NCBI GenBank assembly: GCA_029251375.1
Contig: JAQXDL010000040.1
Location: 1 to 64,000 of the forward strand
Length of the DNA stretch: 64,000 nucleotides
DNA from: Pseudomonadales bacterium
GTDB lineage: Bacteria > Pseudomonadota > Gammaproteobacteria > Pseudomonadales > Azotimanducaceae
Reading direction: 5' to 3'
In this document: positions 1-9,917 of the stretch, one piece after another
How positions within the stretch are numbered: position 1 is the first letter of the stretch
Layout: each line of letters opens with the position of its first letter
Program-made: the position numbers and the translations under genes
Notes under the pieces: model-generated
The model's database searches: none
What the model saw: the letters and a program-made list of their open reading frames with translations, nothing else
Told to the model about the DNA's origin: nothing

Positions 1-102
<102 letters not shown>

Positions 103-110
<8 letters not shown>

Positions 111-846
111 AAAGCTTCAAAAAGTCCTAGCAAACATGGGTATGGGTAGTCGACGCGGTCTCGAGGGATGGATCTCAGAGGGTCGTATTCGAGTCAACGG
201 TAAAGTTGCGAAACTCGGGGATCGGGTCGAAGAAGATGATCACATTATGGTGGATGGTAAGCCCATTCGCTATGAGCAGCCTAAGCATCGTTACTTGATT
301 TACAACAAACCCGCCAATGAGATTTGTTCTCGTGATGACCCTGAGGGTCGAAAGTCTGTATTTGACAAATTGCCACGTTTAAAAAAACAGCGTTGGATTT
401 CCGTGGGTCGACTTGATTACTCCACATCCGGGCTTTTGATTTTCACGACGGACGGTGAGCTCGCAAATAAACTCATGCACCCCTCGTCAAAGATTGACCG
501 CGAATATGCTGTTCGGATACTCGGCGATGTCACTGAAGAGATACTCGACAATATGCGAGAGGGTGTTTTGCTCGATGATGGTATTGCAAAGTTTACAGAC
601 ATTCAAAAAGGACGCGATGAAGAAAGCGCGAATGAGTGGTACTACGTTGTTTTAATGGAAGGTCGTAACCGAGAAGTGAGGCGTCTGTGGGAATCACAGG
701 GTCTGACCGTGAGTCGATTAAAGCGTGTTCGCTATGGACACTTTTTTATTCCTTCAGCTGTGAAGGCTGGACAATTTACCGACTTAAAGCCTAAAGATAT
801 TCGGCTTCTGTACGAAATGGCCGGGGTAAAACGTAGCCGTCGTTAG
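103..846 (+). CDS. rluB: 23S rRNA pseudouridine synthase RluB
   Basis: Converts a uridine near position 2605 of 23S rRNA (E. coli numbering) to pseudouridine during 50S assembly in the cytoplasm. The 247-aa protein starts with an S4 RNA-binding domain (about residues 3-50, including SRRGLEGWISEGRIRVNG). The catalytic domain follows, with the RsuA/RluB/E/F motif GRLDYSTSGLL and the nucleophilic aspartate at D105. A late motif GRNREVRRLWES is also typical. The start is GTG and overlaps the stop of the upstream gene by 8 bp. Length agrees with short RluB proteins without the long basic tail seen in E. coli. RluE or RluF are less likely because an S4 domain is present and the neighbour looks like scpB. 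Confidence 0.93.
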
Positions 847-955
847 ACGAGTTCTTTCAGAAACGGCATCCTGACAGCCGAAATTCTATGGTCGACGTCT
901 CCGTATTAGGGCGTCTAATCAACTTTCAGTGTTTTTCTCATACGGCCATTTGTTG

Positions 956-1702
956 CTATGCAAGCCATTCAGGGGTAAACGTCTGGCCCTGTTCCGACAA
1001 GCTGTCGTCATTCATTAAGTAAAGATACAACGGCATAAGTTCGTCAGCAGTTTTAAGTGTCATTGGGTTTTCTGTTGGGAAAGCCGCCGCGCGCATCTTG
1101 GTGCGTGTGCCACCGGGGTTGAGAATGTTAAAGCGAATGTCTGACGTATTTCGCATTTCATCTGCAAGCAGTTTCGCGTAGCCCTCGAGTGCATATTTAG
1201 AGACAGAGTAAGCGCCCCAGTAGGCCCTTGGCGTGGTGCCGACACTGGAGGTTGTAAATATCACTGATGCGCTCGGCGCTAACCTTAGAACAGGCATGAG
1301 GATACGCGTCATAATGCAGACGGCGTTGAGATTCACCTGCATGACGCGAAGCCAAGTATTCATATCATAGTGTTCAACCGGGACGCGATCACCAAGGATA
1401 GCCGCATTGTGCAGCACGCCGTCGAGTTTAGTATATTTTTCAAGTACGACATCCGTCATTTCTTGCATTTCTAGCGGTTGAACGGAAGCTAAGTCCATCG
1501 GTACGATAGCGGGCTCAGGCGAACCCTGGTTGATGATTTCGTCATAAACTGATTCGAGTTTGGCTGTCGTTCTGCCTAACAGTATAACTGTGGCGCCATG
1601 TTCTGCGTAGGTCAGACTGGCCTGTCGGCCGATACCATCTCCGGCACCTGTAACCAAAATAGTTCTACCCTTAAGGCAGCCGTTAGCGGCGGAGTATGTC
1701 AT
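956..1702 (-). CDS. yciK: YciK-family short-chain dehydrogenase/reductase
   Basis: A classical SDR oxidoreductase of 248 aa, cytosolic, substrate unknown. The NAD(P)-binding loop TGAGDGIG is at residues 18-25, the HNAA motif near 98-101, catalytic serine in TSSVG (about 152-153) and the YxxxK pair at Y165/K169. The C-terminal NPGGTRTKMRAAAFPTE segment matches the YciK subfamily closely. It is the last gene of a leftward operon, 76 bp after ubiG. In many gammaproteobacteria mupP lies between ubiG and yciK; it is absent here. Whether YciK acts on a lipid, quinone-related or other substrate cannot be told from sequence. Confidence 0.9.
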   Translation of the reverse strand: MTYSAANGCLKGRTILVTGAGDGIGRQASLTYAEHGATVILLGRTTAKLESVYDEIINQGSPEPAIVPMDLASVQPLEMQEMTDVVLEKYTKLDGVLHNAAILGDRVPVEHYDMNTWLRVMQVNLNAVCIMTRILMPVLRLAPSASVIFTTSSVGTTPRAYWGAYSVSKYALEGYAKLLADEMRNTSDIRFNILNPGGTRTKMRAAAFPTENPMTLKTADELMPLYLYLMNDDSLSEQGQTFTPEWLA

Positions 1703-1778
1703 TGAGTTTCCATCGAATGAGTTGGTGGTTGATTTGGTAAGTAAATATGTCGCTAAGCTGACGCTGGTAGCGTTAGAG

Positions 1779-2501
1779 CTAAGCGGGTTTGGTTGCGTGC
1801 ACCAGGTAATTGACGTCGGTATCTTTTGCCAAGCTGTACCGCTTAGTCAGCGGATTGTAAGTCATGCCTGTAATATTCATGAGGTTCATGTCGCACTGGC
1901 GCAGCCAATTACCGATTGCTGAGGGTTTGATGAACTTTTCGTAATCATGCGTGCCTTTTGGCACCATCCCGGTTACGTACTCAGCACCCAGTACCATCAG
2001 CAAGTAGGCTTTTGGGTTCTTGTTGATAGTCGAAAGGAACAGATGGCCGCCTGGCTTCAGTAGTTTGGTGCAAGCGGCAATTACTGATGCTGGGTCGGGA
2101 ACATGCTCCATCATTTCCAAGCAGGTCACGACGTCGAAACTAGCGGGGTATTGGTCTGCATACGACTCAACGGTCGTTTGCTCATAATTAATATCCAAGT
2201 TTGATTCGTGTCGATGCATTTTTGCGACTTGAAGGGGCTTCGGTGCCATATCAATACCTGTGACATGAGCGCCCGAACGCGCCAGTGCCTCACTCAAAAT
2301 GCCGCCACCGCAGCCAACATCAAGAACGGTTTTACTCGCCAATGTCGACCGGTCTTCAATGTAGGACATTCTTAACGGGTTGATGTCGTGAAGCGTTTTG
2401 AACTCACTGTCGGTATCCCACCATTTGCGTGCAAGCTCATCAAACTTAGCCACCTCGGATGGATCAACATTGTCTTGTTGGGTAGAGTTTTCTAATGTCA
2501 C
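1779..2501 (-). CDS. ubiG: Ubiquinone biosynthesis O-methyltransferase UbiG
   Basis: SAM-dependent methyltransferase performing the two O-methylations of ubiquinone synthesis. I choose the GTG at 2501 as start: an AGGA lies 8 bases upstream, the protein is then 240 aa like the E. coli enzyme, and it begins just after the mtaD stop at 2516. The ATG at 2549 would force a 34-bp overlap and add a non-conserved leader. Motif I, DVGCGGG, is at about residues 61-67. The UbiG signatures KWWD near the N-terminus, LEMMEHVPDP near 129, and VPKGTHDYEKFIKP are all present. It is the middle gene of the mtaD-ubiG-yciK operon. Confidence 0.95.
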   Translation of the reverse strand: MTLENSTQQDNVDPSEVAKFDELARKWWDTDSEFKTLHDINPLRMSYIEDRSTLASKTVLDVGCGGGILSEALARSGAHVTGIDMAPKPLQVAKMHRHESNLDINYEQTTVESYADQYPASFDVVTCLEMMEHVPDPASVIAACTKLLKPGGHLFLSTINKNPKAYLLMVLGAEYVTGMVPKGTHDYEKFIKPSAIGNWLRQCDMNLMNITGMTYNPLTKRYSLAKDTDVNYLVHATKPA

Positions 2502-2515
2502 AGCGGTGTTCCTGT

Positions 2516-3835
2516 TTAAGTGCTTATCTGCCGAATACTTTGGCGCCACATATTAACTTTATCGGTGAGTGCCGTGGTATCTAATTGTGTCAGTTTACGA
2601 TGCTTCAGTAGCTGTTGTCCGTTTATCCACACATCAGAGACATGATTGCCGTTGGCGCTATAAACAATTTGTGAAATTGGGTTGTGTACCGGCTGCAATT
2701 CGAAGGATGACATGTCAATGGCAATGACGTCCGCCTGTTTGCCGATTTCGAGGCTACCCACCTGGTCTTCGATGCCGAGGAGTTTTGCACCATTAATTGT
2801 CCCCATGCTTAATGCCTGTGCAGCTGAGATGCTTGTTGGGTCTAGGGTCACGCCTTTTGACAGAAGCGTAGCACTTCTAATCTCTGCCAGCATATCGAGG
2901 TTGTTATTGGACGCAGCGCCATCGGTTCCGACCGCGACATTAACGCCTTTATGCCGCAATTTATCGACAGGACAGAAGCCGCTTGCAAGTTTGAGGTTCG
3001 AGTCTGGGCAATGTGCGACGTGAACCTGATTCGCAGCGAGAAGCTGAATCTCCGCATCGTTCAGTTGCGTCATGTGGACGGTCTGTAATAGTGAATTGAA
3101 AAGCCCGTGATCATAAATGCGCTGTAGGGGCCGTTGTCCCGTCTCCGTCTGCAGTTCCCCGACGGTTTCGTGCAAATGCAGGTGCACGGGTATGTTATGG
3201 GCTTTTGAATGTTTAGCGATCTCCTCAAAGCCTCGATCAGACACCGAATAAGGCGCATGCGGAGCGATTGCTGGATAGATATGTGGATGTTGTTTGTATC
3301 GCTCGTAAAACAGCATGGCTTTACTAATGTGTTCCTCTTCGTCGTTGGCCCAGTTCGTCGGGAACTGGACCACGGGGCAAGCAACCTGAGCCCTAAATTT
3401 TTGATCGTGAAATGCCGCTGCAACAGCATCAGGGAAGAAATATGAATCAGCGGTACAGGTTGTGCCAGATGAAATCATCTCGGCGATAGCCAGTAACGTC
3501 CCGTCGTAGACAAAGTCATAGGAAACAAGTGTGCTTTCGATTGGCCAAATATAGTTTTCAAGCCATTCCATTAGCGCCTTATCGTCAGCATAACCCCTGA
3601 GCAAGGTCATCGCGGCATGACCATGAGTATTGATCAAGCCGGGCATGACAGCATGTTGTGTTAGGTCTTCGATGGCCAAGTGGGGATAGTTATCATGCGC
3701 TTGCTGATGGGGGCAAATATCAATGATCAAATTGTTGCTAATGACCAAGCTGCTATCTTCAAGAACGGTACCTTCTGGGACGACAGGAATGAGCCATTTG
3801 GCATCGATGATAAAGCTGTTTTTGTTGGCATGCAT
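2516..3835 (-). CDS. mtaD: 5-methylthioadenosine/S-adenosylhomocysteine deaminase
   Basis: A 439-aa metal-dependent amidohydrolase (TRZ/ATZ group) expected to deaminate methylthioadenosine and/or S-adenosylhomocysteine in the cytosol. The metal ligands are clear: HGH at residues 71-73, HLHET around 220-224, a histidine near 254 and the GTDGAASNN aspartate at D305. It heads the leftward operon, and the next gene, ubiG, uses SAM and releases SAH, so disposal of SAH is a sensible pairing; this order is also known in pseudomonads. No ribosome binding site precedes the ATG, and a perfect -10 ends six bases upstream of it, so translation may be leaderless. A guanine- or triazine-type substrate is a less likely alternative. 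Confidence 0.88.
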   Translation of the reverse strand: MHANKNSFIIDAKWLIPVVPEGTVLEDSSLVISNNLIIDICPHQQAHDNYPHLAIEDLTQHAVMPGLINTHGHAAMTLLRGYADDKALMEWLENYIWPIESTLVSYDFVYDGTLLAIAEMISSGTTCTADSYFFPDAVAAAFHDQKFRAQVACPVVQFPTNWANDEEEHISKAMLFYERYKQHPHIYPAIAPHAPYSVSDRGFEEIAKHSKAHNIPVHLHLHETVGELQTETGQRPLQRIYDHGLFNSLLQTVHMTQLNDAEIQLLAANQVHVAHCPDSNLKLASGFCPVDKLRHKGVNVAVGTDGAASNNNLDMLAEIRSATLLSKGVTLDPTSISAAQALSMGTINGAKLLGIEDQVGSLEIGKQADVIAIDMSSFELQPVHNPISQIVYSANGNHVSDVWINGQQLLKHRKLTQLDTTALTDKVNMWRQSIRQIST

Positions 3836-3841
3836 TTCGTG

Positions 3842-3850
3842 ATTATAACA
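3842..3850 (-). promoter_or_regulatory. Extended -10 promoter of mtaD-ubiG-yciK, start site at or next to the ATG
   Basis: Reading leftward, TGTTATAAT occupies 3850-3842: a perfect TATAAT hexamer with the TGn extension that can replace a -35 box, and no good -35 is visible at 16-18 bp. Usual spacing puts the transcription start at about 3835, the A of the mtaD ATG. This predicts a leaderless message. Confidence 0.55.
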
Positions 3851-4062
3851 GACTGTAATTTAGCGTTTGTAGCTTCTATCGTGTTACAATACGGGTCCTG
3901 GTATGGGGGATTATTGGATGTTGACGATTTCTGTCAATACTTCAGCTGATTAACATCTCTCGAACTCACAGGTTAGTCAAAAGTGCGACCGTTGGAATCC
4001 GATTTCATTCGCGTTTTTGTGCAAACTTTTAAGTAAATTTTGGTCAAAGAACCCGCTGATTA

Positions 4063-6753
4063 ATGTCTGAATTCGAGTCCGATATAACTACCGTCAACAT
4101 CGAGGATGAACTCAAGCAGTCCTATTTGGATTATGCGATGAGCGTCATTGTCGGTCGTGCCTTACCTGATGTCCGAGATGGATTGAAACCTGTTCACCGG
4201 CGTGTCTTATTCGCCATGAATGATTTGAATAACGCCTACAATCGACCCTACATGAAGTCTGCGCGAATCGTTGGTGATGTTATTGGTAAGTATCATCCCC
4301 ACGGCGATACCGCAGCCTACGACACCATCGTTCGAATGGCCCAGTCATTTAGCATGCGGTATCCACTTGTCGATGGTCAGGGTAACTTCGGTTCCCTCGA
4401 CGGTGATAGTGCTGCTGCCATGCGGTACACCGAAATTCGTATGGAGAAGATTGCGCATGAATTGCTGGCGGATCTAGATAAAGAAACAGTCGATTTCGTT
4501 GATAACTACGATGGCACGCTACAGATGCCGTCAGTATTGCCATCAAGGGTGCCTAACCTGTTGGTAAATGGCTCCAGTGGTATTGCTGTTGGTATGGCCA
4601 CAAATATTCCGCCCCATAACATTGTTGAAGTTATTAACGGCTGTCTGGCATTGATTGAAAATCCCGAGATCGACATTGACGGGTTGATGGAACACATCAA
4701 AGGACCTGATTTTCCAACCGGGGCAATTATTAACGGTCGTGGTGGCATCGTTCAAGCATATCGAACGGGTCGCGGTCGAATTCAAGTTCGTGCGCTATGT
4801 GAAGTGCTCGTCAATGAAAAGACAAGTCGTGAAACAATCATCATTAAAGAAATTCCTTACCAACTTAACCGAGCGCGCTTGATTGAGAAGATCGCAGAGC
4901 TGGTTAAGGAAAAGAAATTAGAAGGTATCTCTGAGCTCAGAGATGAATCCTCGACAGATACGCGTATTGTGATCGAGCTAAAGCGCGGTGAAGTGGGTGA
5001 GGTCATACTCAATAACCTCTACGCTCAAACACAACTGCAAAGCGTCTTCGGTATCAACATTGTCGCGCTGGTTGATGGTGAGCCAAAGGTGCTCAACCTT
5101 AAAGAAGTACTTGAAGCGTTTGTGCTTCATCGTCGTGAAGTCATTACCCGTCGTACCGTATTCTTGTTGCGTAAAGCACGTGCTCGAGGTCATGTTCTAG
5201 AAGGCCTCGCGGTTGCGTTATCAAATATCGATCCCGTAATTGAATTGATTAAGACCTCGGCTAATGCAAGCGAAGCACGAGATCGTTTGGTTGCGACGCC
5301 ATGGCGTTCAGAGAACGTCGCCAAGATGCTCGAAGCGGCTGGTCCTGATGCTGCCCGACCTGACGGTTTAGAAGCTCAGTTCGGATTCAAAGAAAATGGC
5401 GACTATTACCTCTCGCCTGAACAGGCGCAAGCGATTTTGGAAATGCGTTTAAATCGTTTGACCGGTCTTGAGCAAGATAGACTTATCGACGAGTACGCTG
5501 AAATCATAAAAACCATCGCTGAGCTATTGTTGATTCTCGACAATACCGAACGTTTGATGGAAATTATTCAGGAAGAACTGATTGCTGTGCGGGATGAGTA
5601 TGGTGATGAACGTTTAACTGAAATTGTTGGTACGCAAGAAGATTTAACAATTGAAGATTTGATCACTGAGCAAGATATGGTGGTGACACTTTCGAACGCC
5701 GGTTATGCCAAGACGCAACCGATTGTTGATTACCAGGCTCAAAAAAGGGGCGGACGTGGTAGATCAGCGAGTGCTGTAAAAGAAGAAGACTATATTGAAC
5801 GTTTGTTGGTTGCTAGCACCCACGATACCATTTTGTGTTTTACCAATATGGGCAAGGTTTACTGGTTGCGAACCTTCCAAATTCCCGTTGCCAGTAGAGC
5901 CGCGCGTGGACGACCAATGATCAATATCTTGCCATTGAGTGAAGACGAACGTATTACTGCGATGTTGACCGTTGACGAGTATGTCGAGGACAAGTTTGTC
6001 TTTATGGCAACAATGAACGGCACGGTAAAGAAAACGCCATTGATGGACTTCTCAAGACAACGTACGTCCGGTTTGATTGCGATCGAATTGGAAGACAACA
6101 ATACCCTTATCGGCGTCGCCATCACTGATGGTAAATCAGATGTCATGCTGTTTAGTAGTGGCGGTAAGGTGATTCGCTTTAAAGAGTCTGATGTTCGCGC
6201 CATGGGAAGAACCGCGAGAGGCGTTCGAGGTATTAAGCTAAAGGCTGATCAAGCGGTGATTTCTCTTATCATCCCCCAACAAGATGGTGAAATACTGATT
6301 GCGAGTGAGCAGGGCTTTGGTAAGCGTAGTCGTTTAGATGACTATTCGGTTATTGGTCGCGGTGGTCAGGGTGTCATTGGCATGAAGCTGAATGAACGAA
6401 ATGGTTCAGTTGTAGGCGCGATTCAAATGTTTGAGGGCGACGAAGTGATCTTGATCAGTGATCAAGGCACATTGGTTCGAACTCGCGGCGAAGAAGTTTC
6501 AATCCAGGGTCGAAATACTCAAGGCGTTAGGCTAATAAATGTAGGCTCGGAAGAGCATTTGGTTGGACTGGCGAGAGTCGAAGAACCTGATGAAGTGCTA
6601 TTGGACGGCGACGATCTCGACACGGACCATGATACTGATATTGAAAACGGCGCCGAGAAAACCGTTGATTCACAAGATGAAACCATGTCTTCAAACGATA
6701 CTGATTCGGCGAGCGACAGTTCTGCTTCAGATACACCTGATTCTCAGGAATAA
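4063..6753 (+). CDS. gyrA: DNA gyrase subunit A
   Basis: Breakage-reunion subunit of the type II topoisomerase that introduces negative supercoils, acting with GyrB. The 896-aa protein keeps E. coli numbering through the active site: catalytic tyrosine Y122 in RYTEIR and the quinolone-resistance region [10 protein letters not shown], with Thr at position 83 and Asp at 87. Thr83 is the natural residue in some other gammaproteobacteria such as P. aeruginosa, so it is not evidence of acquired resistance. The C-terminal beta-pinwheel contains the GyrA box QKRGGRG near residue 565. It ends in an acidic, Ser/Asp-rich tail of about 50 residues, a little longer than usual. It diverges from mtaD, and pheA follows 2 bp after its stop. 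Confidence 0.98.
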   Translation: MSEFESDITTVNIEDELKQSYLDYAMSVIVGRALPDVRDGLKPVHRRVLFAMNDLNNAYNRPYMKSARIVGDVIGKYHPHGDTAAYDTIVRMAQSFSMRYPLVDGQGNFGSLDGDSAAAMRYTEIRMEKIAHELLADLDKETVDFVDNYDGTLQMPSVLPSRVPNLLVNGSSGIAVGMATNIPPHNIVEVINGCLALIENPEIDIDGLMEHIKGPDFPTGAIINGRGGIVQAYRTGRGRIQVRALCEVLVNEKTSRETIIIKEIPYQLNRARLIEKIAELVKEKKLEGISELRDESSTDTRIVIELKRGEVGEVILNNLYAQTQLQSVFGINIVALVDGEPKVLNLKEVLEAFVLHRREVITRRTVFLLRKARARGHVLEGLAVALSNIDPVIELIKTSANASEARDRLVATPWRSENVAKMLEAAGPDAARPDGLEAQFGFKENGDYYLSPEQAQAILEMRLNRLTGLEQDRLIDEYAEIIKTIAELLLILDNTERLMEIIQEELIAVRDEYGDERLTEIVGTQEDLTIEDLITEQDMVVTLSNAGYAKTQPIVDYQAQKRGGRGRSASAVKEEDYIERLLVASTHDTILCFTNMGKVYWLRTFQIPVASRAARGRPMINILPLSEDERITAMLTVDEYVEDKFVFMATMNGTVKKTPLMDFSRQRTSGLIAIELEDNNTLIGVAITDGKSDVMLFSSGGKVIRFKESDVRAMGRTARGVRGIKLKADQAVISLIIPQQDGEILIASEQGFGKRSRLDDYSVIGRGGQGVIGMKLNERNGSVVGAIQMFEGDEVILISDQGTLVRTRGEEVSIQGRNTQGVRLINVGSEEHLVGLARVEEPDEVLLDGDDLDTDHDTDIENGAEKTVDSQDETMSSNDTDSASDSSASDTPDSQE

Positions 6754-6755
6754 AA

Positions 6756-7868
6756 ATGACCGACCAATCGAAAGACGAAGCCGCGCGATTACTTGCTTTG
6801 CGTGAACAGATTGATCTGTTGGACCGAGAAATTTTAGGTCGTCTCAATCAACGGGCTCAATGCGCGCTTGAAGTCGCCGAAGTTAAGCAGCAATCCTCCG
6901 AGGGTGTAGCCCCTGTTTTTTATCGACCTGAGCGAGAAGCTCAGGTATTGCGCAACATTGCGCAACTAAACCCCGGTCCCTTGTCGGACGAAAAAGTTAT
7001 GGCGGTTTACCGTCAAATTATGTCGGCTTGTTTGGCGCTCGAAGAGCCATTACGTGTTGGTTTTCTGGGTCCTGAAGGCACTTTCACGCAAATGGCGACT
7101 CAAAAACAGTTTGGCCATGCGATTATTAGTGTGCCGATGGTGACAGTGGACGATGTCTTTAGAGAGGTAGCATCTGAAAATTGCCACTATGGTGTGGTGC
7201 CTGTTGAAAATTCAACTGAAGGGGTCATTAATCACACGCTGGATAACTTCTTGAGTTCAAATCTACGCATTTGTGGTGAAGTTGAATTACGTATTCATCA
7301 TCATTTAATGGTTGCGCCTGATGTCGATGTCACGTCGATAAAGAAAATTTATGCGCATTCCCAAGGGTTGGCGCAGTGCCGTCGCTGGTTGGATGGCCAT
7401 ATGCCGAATGTTCCTCGTATATCAGCGACCAGCAACGGCGAAGCGGCGCGGCGCGTTCTGGAAGAAAAAGATGCCGCAGCGATCGCCGGTGAAATCGCCG
7501 CAGAGACCTACGGATTAAAAATTCTCTCGAAGAAAATCGAAGATCAGTCTGATAACACGACGCGATTTTTAGTTGTTGGAAGAGAATCCATTGCTGCGAG
7601 TGGACTAGATAAGACCTCGATTATGGTCTCAACACATAACCAGCCGGGCGCTTTGTACAAATTGCTTGAGCCTTTTCATCGACACAATGTTTCACTCACT
7701 TCAATTGAAACAAGGCCGTCCAGAACGGGCATGTGGTCGTACGTATTTTTCATTGACTTTGAAGGTCACCAAGATGACGAGCTCATACAGACAGTACTGG
7801 GTGAAATCGATGGGGACGCGCTCGAAGTTAAATTGTTAGGTAGCTATCCAAGGGCGATTACCAACTAA
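6756..7868 (+). CDS. pheA: Bifunctional chorismate mutase / prephenate dehydratase (P-protein)
   Basis: Catalyses chorismate to prephenate to phenylpyruvate, the committed steps to phenylalanine. Three domains are visible in 370 aa: an AroQ-type chorismate mutase (about 10-95), prephenate dehydratase beginning at VGFLGPEGTFTQ (101-112) with the TTRF motif at 268-271, and a C-terminal ACT domain with GALY (298-301) and an ESRP-like ETRP (318-321), the sites for feedback control by phenylalanine. It begins 2 bp after gyrA and ends 1 bp before hisC. In pseudomonads serC normally lies between gyrA and pheA; that gene is absent here. Confidence 0.96.
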   Translation: MTDQSKDEAARLLALREQIDLLDREILGRLNQRAQCALEVAEVKQQSSEGVAPVFYRPEREAQVLRNIAQLNPGPLSDEKVMAVYRQIMSACLALEEPLRVGFLGPEGTFTQMATQKQFGHAIISVPMVTVDDVFREVASENCHYGVVPVENSTEGVINHTLDNFLSSNLRICGEVELRIHHHLMVAPDVDVTSIKKIYAHSQGLAQCRRWLDGHMPNVPRISATSNGEAARRVLEEKDAAAIAGEIAAETYGLKILSKKIEDQSDNTTRFLVVGRESIAASGLDKTSIMVSTHNQPGALYKLLEPFHRHNVSLTSIETRPSRTGMWSYVFFIDFEGHQDDELIQTVLGEIDGDALEVKLLGSYPRAITN

Positions 7869-7869
7869 A

Positions 7870-8967
7870 ATGGCAGATTTTATTGAACTAGCCTCCAAAG
7901 GTGTGCAGCAGTTACAACCCTATCAACCCGGCAAACCTGTTGATGAGTTGCAGCGGGAACTTGGTCTTGATGACATTATTAAACTTGCCAGTAACGAAAA
8001 CCCACTGGGCCCAAGCAAGAAAGTCCTTGAGGCAATCGCGTCGATTCTACCAGAGCTTGCCCGTTATCCTGACGGCAGTGCCTATAAGTTAAAACAAGCG
8101 TTATCTGATTTTCTTGGTGTTAAAGCTGACACGATCACGATTGGTAATGGTTCGAACGACGTGCTTGAACTTGTCGCGCGCATCTTCCTTAACTCAGATA
8201 ATGAAGCCATCGTCTCGCAACACTCTTTTGTTGTTTATCCACTTGCGGCTAAATCGATTGGTGCTGGTTTGAAAGTTATACCAGCACGTAATTTCAGTCA
8301 GGATCTTGACGCGACCCTCGCCGCAATCAGCGACAAAACGCGGATGATCTTCATCGCTAATCCTAATAACCCGACGGGAACCTGGGTTGATGAAGCAACA
8401 CTGGTCGGTTTCCTCAATCAGGTGCCGGATGATGTTTTGGTTATCCTCGACGAAGCTTATTTCGAGTATGTCGACGATCCGTCTTATCCCAATGGCATAT
8501 CACTACTGGCTTCCTATCCAAATTTGATTGTTACACGGACCTTTTCGAAGGCCTATGGTCTTGCGGCGCTCAGGGTTGGTTATGCAGTCAGTCATCCGGA
8601 TATTGCGGATCTGATGAATCGCATTAGACAACCCTTCAACGTTAATGCAATGTCATTGGTTGCGGCCGAGGCTGCGCTGTTGGATCAGTCCCATGTCACC
8701 CAAGCCGTTGAATTGAACAAGCTTGGCATGGCATATTTAACCGCAGCCTGTGAAGAATTGGGGCTTGGTTTTGTACCTTCAGTAGGCAATTTCTTGACCG
8801 TCGACTTTGGTCGAGATGCGATGCCGATTTACGAAGACTTGCTGGCAAAAGGGGTTATTGTTCGACCCATAGGCGTCTACGAGATGCCAAACCATCTGCG
8901 TGTCACGATTGGCACTGCATCGGAAAATGAACGCTTCGTTGAAACTCTGAAGCAAGTGCTAAGTTAG
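7870..8967 (+). CDS. hisC: Histidinol-phosphate aminotransferase
   Basis: PLP enzyme of fold type I, 365 aa, that transaminates imidazole-acetol phosphate in histidine synthesis. Proteins of this branch often also act on phenylpyruvate and 4-hydroxyphenylpyruvate, which fits its place between pheA and tyrA. Visible motifs are the N-terminal KLASNENPLGPS, the cofactor asparagine in NPNNPTG (164-170), the LDEAYFEY strand and the Schiff-base lysine K227 in TFSKAYGLA, followed by R235. Spacing of 1 bp to pheA and 2 bp to tyrA indicates one operon. It is probably the second hisC (hisC2) of the genome, as in relatives; that cannot be checked here. Confidence 0.93.
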   Translation: MADFIELASKGVQQLQPYQPGKPVDELQRELGLDDIIKLASNENPLGPSKKVLEAIASILPELARYPDGSAYKLKQALSDFLGVKADTITIGNGSNDVLELVARIFLNSDNEAIVSQHSFVVYPLAAKSIGAGLKVIPARNFSQDLDATLAAISDKTRMIFIANPNNPTGTWVDEATLVGFLNQVPDDVLVILDEAYFEYVDDPSYPNGISLLASYPNLIVTRTFSKAYGLAALRVGYAVSHPDIADLMNRIRQPFNVNAMSLVAAEAALLDQSHVTQAVELNKLGMAYLTAACEELGLGFVPSVGNFLTVDFGRDAMPIYEDLLAKGVIVRPIGVYEMPNHLRVTIGTASENERFVETLKQVLS

Positions 8968-8969
8968 AT

Positions 8970-9917
8970 ATGTCGCAAGAAACGACTGACAATGCGAAAC
9001 CCGATCAACGCTCAGCTGATCAATCGACGAAATCTCAAAATGCCTTCAAACACGTTGCCATCATTGGCCTAGGTCTTATCGGTGGTTCCATTGCGAGCGC
9101 CTTGAGACAGCAGGGTAGTCACCTAATAGCCTTTGATGTTGTTGCTCAGAATCTTGCCGATGGTCTGCGCCAAGGCGTCATTGACGAGGCGGCTGATTCT
9201 GTCGAGGCTGCCTGCGAAAATGCCGCTCTTATTGTGTTGGCCGTGCCCGTATTACAGATGCCGGCTTTGTTTCAGCGACTAAAAAAGCTTGATGGTATCC
9301 AAGGCAAGGTGATTACTGATGTCGGCAGTGTCAAAGGCCGGATGCTTGAAAGCCTGTTGTTGGACGGGCCATTACTAACGAATTTTGTCCCTGGACATCC
9401 GATTGCCGGCTCCGAGAAACACGGCGTGATGAATAGCGACCCAAATTTGTTTGCTCAACACAAAGTGATCCTCACGCCCCATGCTGAAACCGATACTGCT
9501 GCGACCATCTCGGTTGCCGAGATGTGGCGAAGTATAGGCGCCGAGGTGTCTGAAATGTCGCCGACCAAGCATGATTTGATTCTTGCTCAGACAAGCCATT
9601 TGCCGCATCTTTTGGCATATGCGCTGATAGATTCTCTCTCTGATCGTGGTGACAGTTTTGAAATCTTTGATTATGCGGCGGGTGGTCTGCGAGATTTCTC
9701 ACGCATCGCTGCGTCCGACCCAACAATGTGGCGCGACATTTTTTCTTCGAACAAAGAGGCTTTGCTGGATGTGCTCGATCGATATGTCGCAGAGTTGGCT
9801 GAATTGCGAAACATGATTGAGACCGATGATCAAAAGTCAGTGCACGGTATTCTCGATCGGGCAAAATCTGCACGTGATCACTTTAGTCAGGTACTCAAGG
9901 ATAGGCACAAGAAATGA
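8970..9917 (+). CDS. tyrA: Prephenate/arogenate dehydrogenase
   Basis: NAD(P)-dependent oxidative decarboxylation of prephenate (and possibly arogenate) toward tyrosine. The 315-aa protein has a polar N-terminal leader of about 25 residues, then the Rossmann loop GLGLIGGS (33-40) and the conserved substrate-site motif GHPIAGSEKHG (142-152) with the catalytic histidine. No chorismate mutase or ACT domain is attached. In pseudomonads and many relatives tyrA is followed by or fused to aroA (EPSP synthase) before cmk; here it ends alone and overlaps cmk by 4 bp (ATGA). Confidence 0.95.
   Translation: MSQETTDNAKPDQRSADQSTKSQNAFKHVAIIGLGLIGGSIASALRQQGSHLIAFDVVAQNLADGLRQGVIDEAADSVEAACENAALIVLAVPVLQMPALFQRLKKLDGIQGKVITDVGSVKGRMLESLLLDGPLLTNFVPGHPIAGSEKHGVMNSDPNLFAQHKVILTPHAETDTAATISVAEMWRSIGAEVSEMSPTKHDLILAQTSHLPHLLAYALIDSLSDRGDSFEIFDYAAGGLRDFSRIAASDPTMWRDIFSSNKEALLDVLDRYVAELAELRNMIETDDQKSVHGILDRAKSARDHFSQVLKDRHKK

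Noticed and set aside
2682-3445. Rightward frames (up to 119 codons) opposite mtaD
   Set aside because: They lie antisense to a well-conserved amidohydrolase and show no motif of their own.
4309-4327. GyrA Thr83 as acquired quinolone resistance
   Set aside because: Thr at this position is the wild-type state in some gammaproteobacteria; Asp87 is unchanged.
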